This document shows, piece after piece, positions 53,426-64,000 of a stretch of 64,000 nucleotides of DNA. How positions within the stretch are numbered: the first letter of the stretch is position 1; every line of letters starts with the position of its first letter. Where the stretch lies: contig WPIO01000305.1 in NCBI GenBank assembly GCA_009760855.2, positions 40,617-104,616 of the forward strand, given 5' to 3'. The stretch comes from Cristatella mucedo. Taxonomy: Eukaryota > Bryozoa > Phylactolaemata > Cristatellidae. The notes beneath the pieces were generated by a model that had not been told where the DNA came from, made no database searches, and was given only the letters and a program-made list of their open reading frames with translations. The translations under genes were made by a program, and so were the position numbers.

Positions 53426-54278
53426 AATTTTTTTTAATGTGGGCAAGTCAGGGTATGTCGTGAAGGAAGTCGCGAGTGAGTTCCAGGCTTTGGGACCATA
53501 CGAACTAAAGTCATGGTCTCGAAAGAATTTCAGATTTGTACGATGAGTTAACCGTTTGATTCCGAAAAGCTGGTGGTACGTAGCTTTAGCTGCTGGGAGA
53601 GTAGCTCTGATTCGTAGGCTGGAGCCTTAGAATGAAGGGATCTGAAAGTGCACGACCAAACCTTGAAGTCGTACGTTGCTTGACCGGGAGCCACTGCCTG
53701 TCGGCGAGAAGTAGTGTGATGCAGCAACTGCCATGCTGACTACAGACAAGCCTAGCTGCAGAGTTTTGCACCAGCTGTAAGTGCCTGATTGCACCGGCAT
53801 GTAGGGCCTACAAGCAGTGAGTTACAGAAGTCAGGGTGGGATGTCACACAAGCATTGACCAATTTTGACGTGGTATTCCTGCCTACACAAACGCGAATTT
53901 TAGCAATAATATGTTGCCGAAAGGAGGCTTATTTGACTGTAGAGCTGATGTGGTCGTCCAGTGAAAGGTCACTTTCGAACACGACCCCTAGATTTCGTGG
54001 AGATTCAGCCGGGGATATTCTGTCAGAGCCGATTGTGATCGTCAACCATTCTAATTTATGAATCATGCTTGGTTTGCCCATAACAAGTAAGTTGGTTTTA
54101 TCATAATTCAGTTGCGGAAAAGTTGCTGCCATCCACATGTGAATGTCGTCAATACACTCAGCAAGGGAGTTGATAGAATTTCACGTGCTGGAGGGTTTTG
54201 AGGGATCAAAGCAAACGTACAACTTAGTGTCATCCCCGTAAAAGGGAAAGTCTAGATTGAGCTTGGCAATCACAATGT

Positions 54279-54313
<35 letters not shown>

Positions 54314-54699
54314 AGGCCGTGAAAAAAACTTCATCAAGTATGGAGCCCTGAGATACCCCATATTTAAGGGTTATTTGGATGACCATGTCCATTCACATCA
54401 ACACTCACTCTGAAGTCTCCCACTGAGATAAGACCTGAACCATGCCAGTAATGCCCAGGGGAGACATGAGGAACTCAAGAAGGACTTGGTGATCCATAAA
54501 TCGAAAGGTGCCGAAAGATCAAACAAAACAAGCATGAAGACCTATGTCGGCATTCCTAAGTAGGTCGTTGGGTAGTCGAAGCAGTGCTGACTCTGTGGAG
54601 TGATATTGACTTAAACTAGACTGGAACTTACTAGCAAGGTTTGAAGTTTCAATATATGCGTTCAGTATGTCTGTCACGAATCGTCATGTGTCTTCGCTA
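53426..54699 (-). mobile_element. LINE-A copy, antisense, old (3' half)
   Basis: Starts in the C-terminal region (aatgtgggcaagtcagggta) without a hairpin and covers the thumb (QNSAARLVCSQHGSC, 53770), LERLTITIGSDRIS (54080), the YADD region in shifted frames (54220) and part of motif A. A (GA)n microsatellite at 54284-54310 has grown inside it. A LINE-B end interrupts it at 54700. Confidence 0.75.
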
Positions 54700-54967
54700 G
54701 TACAACTACTCTCCTGCTGCCGACTGTGGCTCATCGTTTTCAGCAGTCCTGAACTGCTACTTCCATGCTACTCACTACCTCAACTGCTCTCCTGACTCTG
54801 CTATGCTTCCCACTTTCTCTATGTTGCGTGAGACGAAATCTGTTGGCTACCGAATTCGTACCAAAAGCCGGTTAGGCTGTGAGTGCGCTATACAAAACTC
54901 TCCTGCATAACACCCACATGGTCTTTATGACTTTGGGGAGTTATGGACGGAGATACATTGCATTACA
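54700..54967 (+). mobile_element. LINE-B 3' end, nested
   Basis: tacaactactctcctgctgc to gacggagatacattgcattac matches the last 270 bp of LINE-B. It splits an antisense LINE-A that resumes at 54968. Confidence 0.85.
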
Positions 54968-55560
54968 TGGTAAAAGGGAGACTAGTGGAATTGCTTAAGT
55001 TCTCATGGTCTAGTGTCGTTTCCTTTCAATGGCCTGACTACAGCCTTTTTGAACCGTGGTGATGCACGACCTGAGGCTAATGACATTTATGTTATTAGTT
55101 TTGCATGACGGGAGCAGACCAATGCATCATTGAAGCAGGACAATTGGAACAGGTCCAAAGGACTAGTTGTCTTCTTTGATCGGATATGAACTTCAGAACG
55201 AGCACAATAGTGACCTGCTTCAATGTAGACATTGAGTAGCTGCAAGGGATTGAGGGATAGCATTCCAGGGAGATTCTGCCATCGTAAGGATGGACTTTCT
55301 GATCTTGTCTCTCTTCTGGACGAAGAAGCTAGAGAAGCGATCAGCCAGATCATCACAGGGATCATTAGGTAAGGAGCTATCCTGGGAGCATGACAGGAAT
55401 GGTTGATCGTCGATGTCAGTATTTTTGGATTATTTACCTGTGATTCAACAATTTTTTGTTAGAGAAACTAGACGGCTTTAGCTAGAATCGATAGGTACGA
55501 TCTACAGTAGTCCTTGTATGCCTGTCTTGTCTCTGGTTTAGCCTTACTAAAAGAAGCAGT
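54968..55560 (-). mobile_element. LINE-A copy, antisense, old (5' side)
   Basis: Continues with aaaagggagactagtggaat, ctacagcctttttgaaccg and gaagcgatcagccagatcat (the linker, as at 27880), to tccttgtatgcctgtcttgt near 55520. Homologous throughout to 27520-28060. Confidence 0.7.
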
Positions 55561-55860
55561 GTCTCTATCATTGCATGTAACTTCAAGCTAAAAAACTAAT
55601 GGGCCAGCAATCATGCCTGATAAGGGTTTTACTGAAATTATTGTAATAAGTCCCTTTTATTCATCGAGCAATTTTATGATTTAACCATCAGCCAATCAGC
55701 TGTGTCTCAACTTGACTCTTACGTGCCTACAGCTAGCTCACTGTAGACACCACTGTCAAGGTGTCAGTGCTTTGTCGACTTTGGCCTTGACCTTGAGCCA
55801 CATGCCTCCTTTGTTGCCCTCATCGATCTCGTCCTTCTCGTCGGCTCTCGTTCACCAGTT
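55561..55860. other. Unassigned spacer
   Basis: No gene recognised; partial similarity of gttttactgaaattattgta and neighbouring text to 47640-47780 (catcagccaatcagctgtg versus gagtcaatcaccagtgtgtc) suggests an eroded duplicate. Confidence 0.35.
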
Positions 55861-56039
55861 CAGAAGTTCAAATTAAGAGTTCAGCTGGCCTGTCATAACT
55901 TGTTCCCCTATCTTTGATAGGGGTCGTAAATGCAAGATCAGGAGGAGGTCGCTAAAGTTGTATACATCTACTGTTGGTTTCTTAATTAGTGGCCCGACAA
56001 CAGCCTCTTAATAAGGTAATGAGACATTACCTGAGGTCG
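55861..56039 (-). mobile_element. LINE-A fragment, antisense, very old
   Basis: cagctggcctgtcataactt, atctttgataggggtcgtaa and gcccgacaacagcctctta match the fingers region as at 27465-27600. Confidence 0.5.
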
Positions 56040-56760
56040 ATGTAATGTAAAGTAATGCATCTCCTTATGTAATTACATGAACTCACAAAGACTATGTGGG
56101 AGTTCTGCAGTAAATTGTTCTATTGCTCACTCAAAGACTAAGCAGCTGTCGGAAAAATTCGATAGCCAACTGACTTCATCTCATACAGCAGAGAGAAAGT
56201 GAGAATCATAGCTCAGTCAGGAGAAAGTTGAGGTAGTGAGTAGCATTACAGTTTAAGCTCAGGACAGCTAGAAAGGATATGCCATTGTCGACAGTAGGTC
56301 AGTAGATGTCGTTGCTCAAGAATTGTGGAGGTGAGCTCCACAGTCTAGGACCTGCAGACCAAATGCTTCTGTTGCCAACGGCTTTTAAGCTGTGGAATGG
56401 GGCAGCTATTTTAGTGTCCATACAGGACCTGAAGGCACGAGCAGGCTGAAACCTAAGCAGCAGTGTAGCTAACTATGAAGAAGCTAAGGAAAGGCACGCA
56501 TTTTTTGTTGATCAACCGGCAGCCACCCGCGCTCGTTTAGCAAAGAAGACACGTTGTGAAACCTCAAGAGTTTGTAAAGTAGCCTTGCAGCCACATTCAT
56601 GACCAGCTGCAGTGACGTCGTGGTTTTTCGATTACCCAGCCGAAAGGAAAGTGCAGTATTCTAGCCAAGACAGAATAAAGGAGCTTGTTAATTATTTGCA
56701 AGCCACTGTGGGAGACAGTACCTAATCTTAGATTGGGATCAGTGGCATTCGATGTTAAGG
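56040..56760 (-). mobile_element. LINE-B 3' half, antisense, old
   Basis: Begins aatgtaatgtaaagtaatgc, then acaaagactatgtgggag, the RLWNS/GDRSF region (56290-56400) and the thumb to about 56740. Many indels. Confidence 0.7.
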
Positions 56761-56849
56761 GATCAAGTCATCGTTAATGGGACTCTTGACTAGGCGTTTC
56801 ATACAGAAACGACTTCGGCTTTAGAAATTGGTAATCCAGCATCTAGTGA

Positions 56850-57560
56850 GGATGGCCATCCACTCCTGTCTGCAAGCACATGCAGGTTCGCTTTGTCACG
56901 TGCATGCTCAAATTTCCCGAGTCCTTAAAAATATTCCGAGTCTTATTGCCATACTGTAATATTAATCACAACATGTTCTTTGATGGCTGCCAAGCACCAT
57001 ATAACATCGCTGATGCATCGAACAATGTATTATGCATTGAAGCCTTTCTGCAGGCCTTACGTTGCTCCTCTTCTTAGTTGGAAGTTCTGGATGTAAGCAA
57101 CAACCACCTCAAGGCTTACCCGAAGGTTACTTTGCATTGGAAGAAGCTTATAACTTTGGACCTTTCGAATGACTCACTTTTCACGGTAAGTGTGAAACTG
57201 TACATATATGCCTTTAGGAAAGGAGTCATCTAGAGTAAGTTTCTCACATATAACCACGAATGCTTAGAGGCTTAGCGTGGTGAGCAATCTCATCTAATTA
57301 GTGTGACGAATGTGCTAGTTTTCTTGCTGTCTGATTGGTTAGTTCTAGTAACCTCCACCAGAGTCTAGAGGACAAGTATGATGCTTACATCTGTCTAACT
57401 CAACCAAAAAGTGACACCTGCTCGAGATCGAGCTTAATTCTTCACGGGATCTCACTGCCTGAGGATGCCCTTTGCTGGGTAATAGTAGAACGTTGCACCA
57501 TGCTGCCGCATAATGGAAGGATGCCATCGTTCTGTGTGACTGAAGGACCGACTTTCTCCT
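56850..57560 (+). repeat. LRR gene 3' module, copy 1
   Basis: Homologous to 58300-59300 across the intron, exon and following intron: agcacatgcaggttcgcttt versus agcacatacaggttggcatt; gtattatgcattgaagcctt versus gtattgtgcattaaagtctt; and gacaagtatgatgcttacat versus gagcaagtatgaagcttgca. Confidence 0.65.
57078..57185 (+). CDS. Leucine-rich-repeat exon 5
   Basis: Between cctcttcttag and gtaagtgtg lie 36 codons, phase 0: LEVLDVSNNHLKAYPKVTLH and WKKLITLDLSNDSLFT. One and a half leucine-rich repeats of the LxxLDVSNNxLxxxPxxxxxWxxL type, different in pattern from the earlier exons (asparagine ladder instead of cysteine). It is in phase with them and on the same strand, so probably the same gene, nearer its 3' end. 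Confidence 0.65.
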
Positions 57561-58024
57561 AATAATTACTGGAGAAAATTTCAAGCACCAAGCAGCTAAG
57601 ACCATTTCTACGTGGTGCGTTTGCCTCTAGGCATCCAGGGGATAACACTGAATTTGATTCAGGATAAAAGTAGCCAAAGATGTTTGTCTCGCAGGTGCTA
57701 TCAGTGTCTCTCCTCGGAAATGACAGCTCAATGTTTTTAGATGGTTCTAGCCAAGATAGCTGCAATAGAATTCCCCTATGCATCATTCAGTGCAGCTACC
57801 AGTGAGTGCTGACATTTTGGATCATGTTGTAATTTCATCTAAAAAGTTAATATGTTTTGATTACTCCAAACATGTCTTTTCATCGATTCCATCCTGTCAC
57901 GAATTCTCACTTGCCCCAGGTATGCAAGGGTATGCTGCCTATCTTTGGCACTGCTGCTCTTGGAGATGACATGCTTACTGTTGCATTATTAAAATAAAAA
58001 GAATGATTAAACATTCATATTTCG
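57186..58024. other. Intron sequence, nothing further recognised
   Basis: Contains chance frames on both strands (57335-57605) but no splice-bounded exon I can support. Confidence 0.4.
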
Positions 58025-58260
58025 CGCTAAGGGAACTCAGTGTCTTTCTAGGCACTTTACATATGCTGCAAAAGAAGCATGGTCGAATGTTTAGTAGTAG
58101 AAAGCTCAGTGACAGCAAGCATAACATGGTTAGAGGTTACATGCCAGGGTCAGCATGCAAATACGGTTGGTAGCAGCCTGCCCGGTGTCAGTAAGCACAA
58201 ACGCGTGACGGACGAATCGCATTGAACCACTAGATGTTGAGATACATAGTTGAATTTTAG
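58025..58260 (-). mobile_element. LINE-A 3' end, antisense, old
   Basis: cgctaagggaactcagtgtc with ttctaggcactttacatatg is a half-lost hairpin; the 3' UTR (gttagaggttacatgccagg) follows. The (ATA)n tail is gone. Confidence 0.65.
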
Positions 58261-58402
58261 CTTGTGTTTCTACTACAGAATTTTTCTTTTAGGTTGGCCG
58301 TCCATGCCTATCGGCAAGCACATACAGGTTGGCATTGTCACATGCATGCTTGCATTTCACGAGTCCCTAAAAAAGATTCTGGTTCTTGTTTCTGTACTGT
58401 AA

Positions 58403-58810
58403 TAATAGTAATAATAATAATGCATTTGATAAGGCACCCTCAGAGAACTGAATCTCTTTCTAGGTGCTTTACATTTGCTGCAAAGGGAAATGCAATTGAA
58501 TGGTGAGTAATAAATATCATGCTTGCTAAACAGCATGAATAGCATGGTTCGGGGTGACATGCACGAGGTCAGCATGCAAATGTGGTTAGCGGCAGCATGC
58601 ACGGTGTCAGCACGCATAAGCACATGAAGGACAAATCACAGGGACCCATTAAATGCTGTCTTAAATAGTTGTGTTTTTAAGTTCTTTTTTAGTGTGGTCA
58701 AGTCAGGGGATGTTCTGACGCAGGTCGGGAGGGAGTTCCGGGCTTTGGGAGCATACTAGCTAAAGGCACGGTCTTCAAAGGATTTGAGATTTGTACGAGG
58801 TATTGGTAAA
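58403..58810 (-). mobile_element. LINE-A copy, antisense, nested in the LRR module duplicate
   Basis: Begins aatagtaataataataatgc, carries the hairpin (AAGGCACC...CTAGGTGCTTT) and the C-terminal region to ttgtacgaggtattgg. Sequence before and after rejoins the LRR module. Confidence 0.85.
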
Positions 58811-58926
58811 CTAATGATTTCGACAAGTTATATGATGATCGCCAAGCGCCATCGAGCATCGCTGACTCTTTTAACAAAGTATTGTGCATTAAAGTCTTTA
58901 TTCAGGCCATAGTTTGTTCTTCTTAG

Positions 58927-59028
58927 GTTGATATTATCAACAACTACCAGAGAGCCTCCCATAATGCTACCATGGGTTCGAAGAGTCATCCAACGCCTGG
59001 CCTTTCAAATGATTTGCTTATAACGGCA
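58927..59028 (+). pseudogene. Decayed duplicate of LRR exon 5
   Basis: Follows tgttcttcttag and is collinear with 57078-57185 (cctggcctttcaaatgattt versus ctttggacctttcgaatgac). Small deletions change the frame, the leucine pattern is lost, and the donor has become gcaagt instead of gtaagt. Not expected to contribute a repeat. Confidence 0.6.
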
Positions 59029-59300
59029 AGTATGGAAATGTATATGTTTGTCTTTTTTGTGACAGCCATTTAAAGTAGTTCTCTCACATGGAACCACCGC
59101 TGCTTCGATGTGTAAAGTCGTGGGCAGTCTTGCAAATCGGATAGTGCTGGATGTGCTGGTGTTCCCATTCCATTAAGTTCCATCGGAGTTTATAGAGAGC
59201 AAGTATGAAGCTTGCATCGCCACCTAAATCAATGAGGAGGTGACCCTTTGTTGAAACACAGCTAAATTATCTGCTTCAAATCCGAAGCCCGATGTTGATT

Positions 59301-59944
59301 TTAATCGGAATAGTTCTTTTCATTATAAGAACAGGGCATGGTAGGTGAATAAAGTGGCAGTTAATTCAACATACTGACACACAAAGGTCGGAGCAGAACC
59401 TTGTGGAAGGTTTTGCTAGCTACATCTGCTTAGGTATTCCCATTCCTGCCTTCTTACTTATCAGAATATGGATGGATACCAAAATGGCCTTTGAGATTGT
59501 AAAAGAGCAGGCATTGGTTTATAGGTTCAGGCTCGGGTTTTGCTTATTTATTTGTTAAGACGGAATGCAACTGATAGGTAAACTGTATCATGCCTCAATG
59601 TTAAGTTTTTTGGTGAGCTCGGTCTTTTGAGGCTTCCTAGCTCTTAGCATCAAGTTGATGACCTCATGCGATGCCAGTATCAGGCTGTTGGTCAAGCAAA
59701 GTCTGCATATACAGTTATCAGCAAGACTCACTACTGGGCCTCCTCATACATGTGACATGCACCCTGGTGGCAAGCCTAGCAGAAATGTGGTGGCTGCAGA
59801 ATCTGTGGCTTCGCCTGGTCACGTATGGAACTGTAGAACAGTGCTTGCTGGAGGCTCTCCCCTCGCATTACACGGCCCAGTTCTGCTCATATGAGGATCA
59901 TTCAGCAACAAGGACAAAGGACCGTGGATGTCCTTGCTTTCTGC
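59301..59944. other. Unassigned sequence
   Basis: A + frame at 59671-59973 (LAEMWWLQNLWLRLVTYGTV, EQCLLEALPSHYTAQFC) looks protein-like but runs into LINE-A sequence. It could be an eroded fragment of another element. No family assigned. Confidence 0.3.
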
Positions 59945-60224
59945 TTACAGCTGGTGCAAAACTCTGCAGCTAGGCTTGTCTGTCTTGAGAGTTGCCACGT
60001 CAAACCACTTCTCGCCGACCTGCACTGGCTACAAGTCGAGCAACGTACGACTTCCAGGTTTGGTCGCCCATTTTTTGGTCCCTTCATTCTTTGGCGCGAG
60101 CCTACCTATCAGATTACTGCCCCACTAGGCTAAGCATCGTACCACCTACTTTTCTGAATCTAACTGCTTACCTATACTTTGTATAACCCTCAAATCCTTT
60201 GGAGACCGTGCATTGGGTGCATAT
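59945..60224 (+). mobile_element. LINE-A copy, sense (left part), interrupted
   Basis: QLVQNSAARLVCLESCHVKP and DLHWLQVEQRTTSRFGRPF mark the thumb region. It stops at gggtgcatat where an antisense copy is inserted (CATAT duplicated at 60220-60224 and 60729-60733). Confidence 0.82.
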
Positions 60225-60728
60225 AATAATAATAATTCACTTGATAAAGCGCCCTCAGAGAACTTAATCTCTCTCTAGGTGCTTTACATTTGCTGTAAAG
60301 TGAAATGCAATTGAATGATAAGTAAAATCATACTTGAGAAACAAACCAAATGAATAATATGGTTAGGGGTGACATGCACAGGGTCAGCATGCGAATGTGG
60401 TTAGTGGCAGCATGCACAGTGTCAGCACGCATAAGCACATCAAGGACGAATCACAGGGACCCTCTAAATACTGTCCTAAATTGGTGTGTTTTTAGGTTCC
60501 TTTTAAATGTGGTCAGGTCGGGGAATGTTCTGACGCAGGTCGGGAGGGAGTTCCAGGCTTTGGGAGAATACGAACTAAATGCACGGTCTCCAAAGGATTT
60601 AAGGTTTGTACGAGGTATTTCTAGACTGTTGGATTCCGAAAAGCAGGTGGTACGATGCTTGGCCTGATGGGGTAGTATATCTGAAAGATAGGCTGGAGCC
60701 ATAGAATGAAGGGACCTAAAAGTGCTCC
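60225..60728 (-). mobile_element. LINE-A copy, antisense, nested
   Basis: Opens aataataataattcacttga with the hairpin and carries the C-terminal frame (60451-60771 minus: SMAPAYLSDILPHQAKHRTT to FRTVFRGSL). Ends at ctaaaagtgctcc next to the second CATAT. Confidence 0.88.
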
Positions 60729-61085
60729 CATATGCTCCTAAAGCCTGGAACTCACTCGCGAGTTCCGTCACGATATCCAGACTTGACCAGATTTAAAAAG
60801 AAATTGAAAATGCACACATTTATGACAGCATTTAGTGGGACCCTGTGATTCTTACGTGATGTGGTTATGTGTGCTGATGTTGTTGCATGCTGCTACTAAC
60901 CGCTGCATGCTGACCCTGTGCATCTCATGCCTAACCATGGTAGTCATATTGTTTATCAAGCATGATACCACTCACCATTCGATTGTGTTTCTAGTGCAGC
61001 AAATGTAAAGCGCCAAGCAAGAGATTGAGTTCTCGGAGGGCGCTTTATCAAGTGTATTAGTATTATTATTATTATTATTATTCAT
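60729..61085 (+). mobile_element. LINE-A copy, sense (right part)
   Basis: Resumes gctcctaaagcctggaactc, then the 3' UTR, hairpin AAAGCGCC...GGCGCTTT (61008-61047) and (ATT)n. Confidence 0.85.
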
Positions 61086-62724
61086 TGCTTACAGTTTATG
61101 TGGTGTGATCGTACTCTGCTGAGAGTCGATCGACAGCAGTTGGTCAGTGATGAAGCAATGCCGGTCGTCGGCCTGCTCATTATCTGAAGCACAGCCACCA
61201 GGGATGGTTTTACCAGCAGCATCTGAACGGTCTGCCGCTTACCCTGTTGGAGATGAAACAGCAATGGCCAACACAGGGGATGATTATATTGCTGTTGGTT
61301 CACAGCAGCAAGCTCTTTACTGGGACCTGGTAGAGTGCCGAGCTCTGAGCAGCTTGCAGAGGCCGCAACCTCAGCTTATCATACTGGAAGAGCTGTGGCC
61401 CGAATGTTGGTCCTCATTTCAGACGTTACAATACTGTTCCTCGAGGGCCAGATGAAATCATTTAGACAGAATTGGTGGCATCTGGAGGGGTCTCTGATTG
61501 TTGCTCAAATGGGAGTAGCTAAAGTCAAATGAAATGTCACCAGATTTATGTATTTGCTTGATGATGCGCAGGTATGCAGCTGATCTCATGTGCTGCTGCT
61601 CCTACAGAGGACAGGCTTACTGTTGCGTAGCCTTCGACGGATCATGTGGGGTAGTAGCTAGACTAACTAACTAATGAAATGTCGTGTAGAGCTGGCAGCT
61701 TATAGTAAAGGCAGCTCCAGGTCACCTGAAGAGGATGAAAATTAGACACTGTAAATCGATGGCATTTATTGTGTCTGTTGCTGAGATGCAGCAACATGGC
61801 TTTATGTAAGTAAAATAAGCCATAAAACAAAGAGGGATATGACATATATGAGAGTGGCCAGGTGGTTACTGGCAATGACAAGTTAAAAGAAATTGAGGTT
61901 TCGCAGCCATACTGCCTTGGCTGACTGGACGAGGCATGGTGGAATTGATGTATTTTGTAAGAACAAAACATTAATTGGGAAAGCAAGGACATGGTGGAAG
62001 CACTCTGCATCTGATTCTAACTCACTTCTCAAGCAGGCCACATCAGTTTCACAGCACTTTTAAATGACGTGTCATGCTGGCAATGCTGGCTCAATGCTTA
62101 GCATTTATCAATGTTTATGAAGCCACTGAGAAAGCCGATACTGCTTGCAGCAAGCCGTGCAAACAGGAAGTGCATGGACACTGCATACTGCAGCCGCAGG
62201 CAGTCTGGGATTTTACTGCCACATACCCGCAGGGTATCTGGCAGTAAAATGTTGGCTGGCAGCTTTACCGACTCCTCCCCCAGCATACCTCCCGAAAATC
62301 CAGGTGCATGTATTTGGCAGTGAAATAGTTGGCAGTAGTGGTAGTTGGCGAGAAGGAAAATCCAAAAAAAGGACCAAGGTCTTGCCTTAATGTTTAGAAA
62401 TTAAGTTAAATCTTTCGCCTGCAAAGTCTTAGCATGCAGCCGCCAGAGAGCTTGGTCGGCTTTGGAATGCTCGTCGAACTAGTAATCACTCAGCCCGGGC
62501 ATCTCGAAAGCGGCTGGCCTTGACCTTGCCTTGGTGTATGGCTGGAAAGTGGTCCCTCGGCTCGTCGGTTTCTGCTAAGGGGGCAAGGCGCTTAAGGTTC
62601 GAAAGCCAGGTTTTTGGGTTCCGATTTTGCAGCAGACGATCCCGTGATAAACTGATGCTTTAAGGGGAAGGATAGACTCATCCTCTGTCACTAACGGAAG
62701 AAGCCTGTTAGATCAGATGACCAT
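61086..62724. other. No gene recognised; one strong hairpin
   Basis: Frames at 61147-61532 (+) look partly protein-like (AVARMLVLISDVTILFLEGQ) but I cannot support a gene. A near-perfect hairpin lies at 62210-62250. Confidence 0.35.
62210..62250. repeat. Near-perfect 18-bp hairpin
   Basis: ATTTTACTGCCACATACC (62210-62227) pairs with GGTATCTGGCAGTAAAAT (62233-62250) with one mismatch around a 5-nt loop. It could be a small-RNA hairpin, a transposon centre or a chance palindrome. Confidence 0.6.
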
Positions 62725-63668
62725 GTCGGAAAACTTCCTGAAATTAAATGACGATTAAACCGAACTGCGGCTCATAGGACACCCTAAGCATGTGGCTGCA
62801 TTAAAAGGTTTTGCTGTTCTAATAGGTGAAGCTATCGTGCGACCTTCACCACGTGCTCGTAATCTAGGTGTCGTGTTCGACAGCTGCCTCAATTTCAAAA
62901 GCTTCATTCAGAAGACTGCCTCTACAGCTAGCCATCACATCCGATCCCTATCCAAGATTAGGAGCTGTCTCCCAAAGTGGCTCGTAAAAAATTTAACTAG
63001 CTCTTTAGTTCTGTCTCGGCTTGACTATTGTAATTCCCCTTTGGCTGGGCTGCCAAAGAAAGCTATTATGCCACTACAGCGGACTATGAATATGGCTGCA
63101 AGGCTGGTCTTCAAGTCCCAGCGGTATGAGCACGTGTCACCTTTGCTAAAAGAGCTAGGATGGTTGCCGGTTGAGCAAAGGACACAGGGCAAAGTTCTCA
63201 TGCTGACCCACAAGGCCCGCCACGGCTTGGCTCCTTCGTACCTAGCTGAACTGCTGCATCAGTTTCAGCCTGTTCGTGCCCTGAGGTCCTGTGTGGACAA
63301 TAAATTAGCTGTCCCATTCCTCTGCTTAAAGACGGCTGGCGACAGAAGCTTTAGCTCTGCAGGTCCTAATCTGTGGAACTCGCTTCCACAATTCTAACGC
63401 AACGACAACTACTCTCCAACTGCCGACTATGGCACATTTTTTTCAGCGGTCCTGAACTGCTACTTCTATGCTACTCACTACCTCAACTGCTCTCCTGACT
63501 CTGCTATGCTTCCCACTTTCTCTTTGTTGCCTGCAACGAAGTCTGTTAGCGACCGAATGCGTACCGAAAGCTGCTTAGGCTGTGAGTGCGCTATACAAAA
63601 CTCTCCTGTGTAACACCCACATGGTCTTTATGACTTTGTGGAGTTACTGACGGAGATACATTAACATT
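62725..63668 (+). mobile_element. LINE-B copy, 5'-truncated, young
   Basis: Begins atgtcggaaaacttcctgaa ([10 protein letters not shown]) and has a 201-residue intact frame (62792-63397: [52 protein letters not shown]). The 3' UTR ends gacggagatacattaacatt. Only a few differences from 14820-15780. Confidence 0.9.
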
Positions 63669-63968
63669 ATTAGTTTTAGCTTGGACTGTGCCCTCCACAG
63701 ACTTGCATGCTCATTATCAGACTTGCAAGTTCATGTGTGCTCATGCTCGTATGTGTAGCTAATCGGCTTCCTTCTTGATGATCAGCTTGCTACGGTGCTG
63801 GTATCGGTGCTACAGCATATAGGGGTGTCTGCAGCTAAGGAAAGTATGGAGCTCGGTGTGCTGCTCAACATTGATCTCCCAGCCAGACCTCTTAAAACTC
63901 GCGCCACCCGATTGGGCGCTGGCTTTCAGGCAGCTTGCTGAGTTGGGTTGAATGCAAGAAATCATTTG
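63669..63968. other. No gene recognised
   Basis: Spacer between two LINE-B copies; no coding or repeat signal. Confidence 0.4.
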
Positions 63969-64000
63969 TAATGTACCTCCGTCTGTAACTCCACAAAGCC
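63969..64000 (-). mobile_element. LINE-B 3' end, antisense, cut by window end
   Basis: gtaatgtacctccgtctgta with actccacaaagcc is the reverse complement of the LINE-B terminus, so another copy extends beyond the window. Confidence 0.75.

Larger units (their letters stand above)
58300..59300 (+). repeat. LRR gene 3' module, copy 2 (with LINE insertion)
   Basis: Duplicate of 56850-57560. A LINE-A insertion (58403-58810) splits it, so the duplication is older than that insertion. Confidence 0.65.

Noticed and set aside
59671-59973. SCAN/gag-like segment (VEQCLLEALP)
   Set aside because: The resemblance is limited to about ten residues and the frame runs into LINE-A; too weak to call.
1-64000. 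CRISPR arrays, bacterial operons or rRNA genes
   Set aside because: No regularly spaced repeats, Shine-Dalgarno-led gene strings or rRNA-like text were seen; the window is eukaryotic in character.

Overview
The window reads as nuclear DNA of an invertebrate animal, although the sequence alone does not fix the phylum. There are no operons and no long intact open frames. Candidate host genes are short phase-0 exons with ag/gt borders, lying in introns packed with mobile DNA. Two non-LTR retrotransposon families of CR1/L2-like type supply most of the recognisable sequence. They are called LINE-A and LINE-B here; the names are mine. LINE-A ends in a 40-nt hairpin followed by (ATT)n. LINE-B ends in (ACATT)n-like repeats. 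Many copies are nested, and five LINE-A insertions show clear 5-6 bp target duplications. Two tRNA-derived SINE families are present, and one of them carries a LINE-A-like tail.

Host genes: (i) a two-exon fragment at 3.66-3.83 and 8.07-8.34 kb reads as a possible CARD/death-fold protein with a frame break. (ii) A leucine-rich-repeat gene on the + strand has its first coding exon at 29.6 kb and phase-0 exons at 34.3, 36.2, 49.0 and 57.1 kb, plus a decayed duplicate at 58.9 kb. Three exons encode two 23-residue repeats each, and the intron sequence around them is duplicated as well, so the gene grew by module duplication and was then inflated by LINEs. The 36.2 kb exon has an in-frame stop.

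Layout: 0-1.65 kb, LTR with a LINE inserted; 3.6-8.4 kb, CARD-like exons; 9-15.8 kb, LINE copies including one nearly complete LINE-B (12.3-15.8 kb); about 11.3-24.2 kb, an AT-rich, virus-like block, interrupted by LINE-B, SINE and MITE insertions; 24-29.5 kb, nested LINEs, a solo-LTR candidate and a 360-bp microsatellite; 29.6-59.3 kb, the LRR gene and its TE-filled introns; 59.6-64 kb, more LINEs.

The most notable element is the AT-rich block. Its minus strand at 22.8-24.1 kb is a heavily mutated N-terminal half of a Polinton/Maverick-type protein-primed family B DNA polymerase. Beside it lie a small basic protein frame, a hydrophobic glycine-rich protein, and a + strand structural protein with repeats like those of phage tail fibres (NGNPLTNLG, NPSDAATKDYAD, LTGGEMTGTL). 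I interpret it as a decayed Polinton/adintovirus-like insertion; the link between the fibre-like genes and the polymerase is inferred from proximity and base composition.
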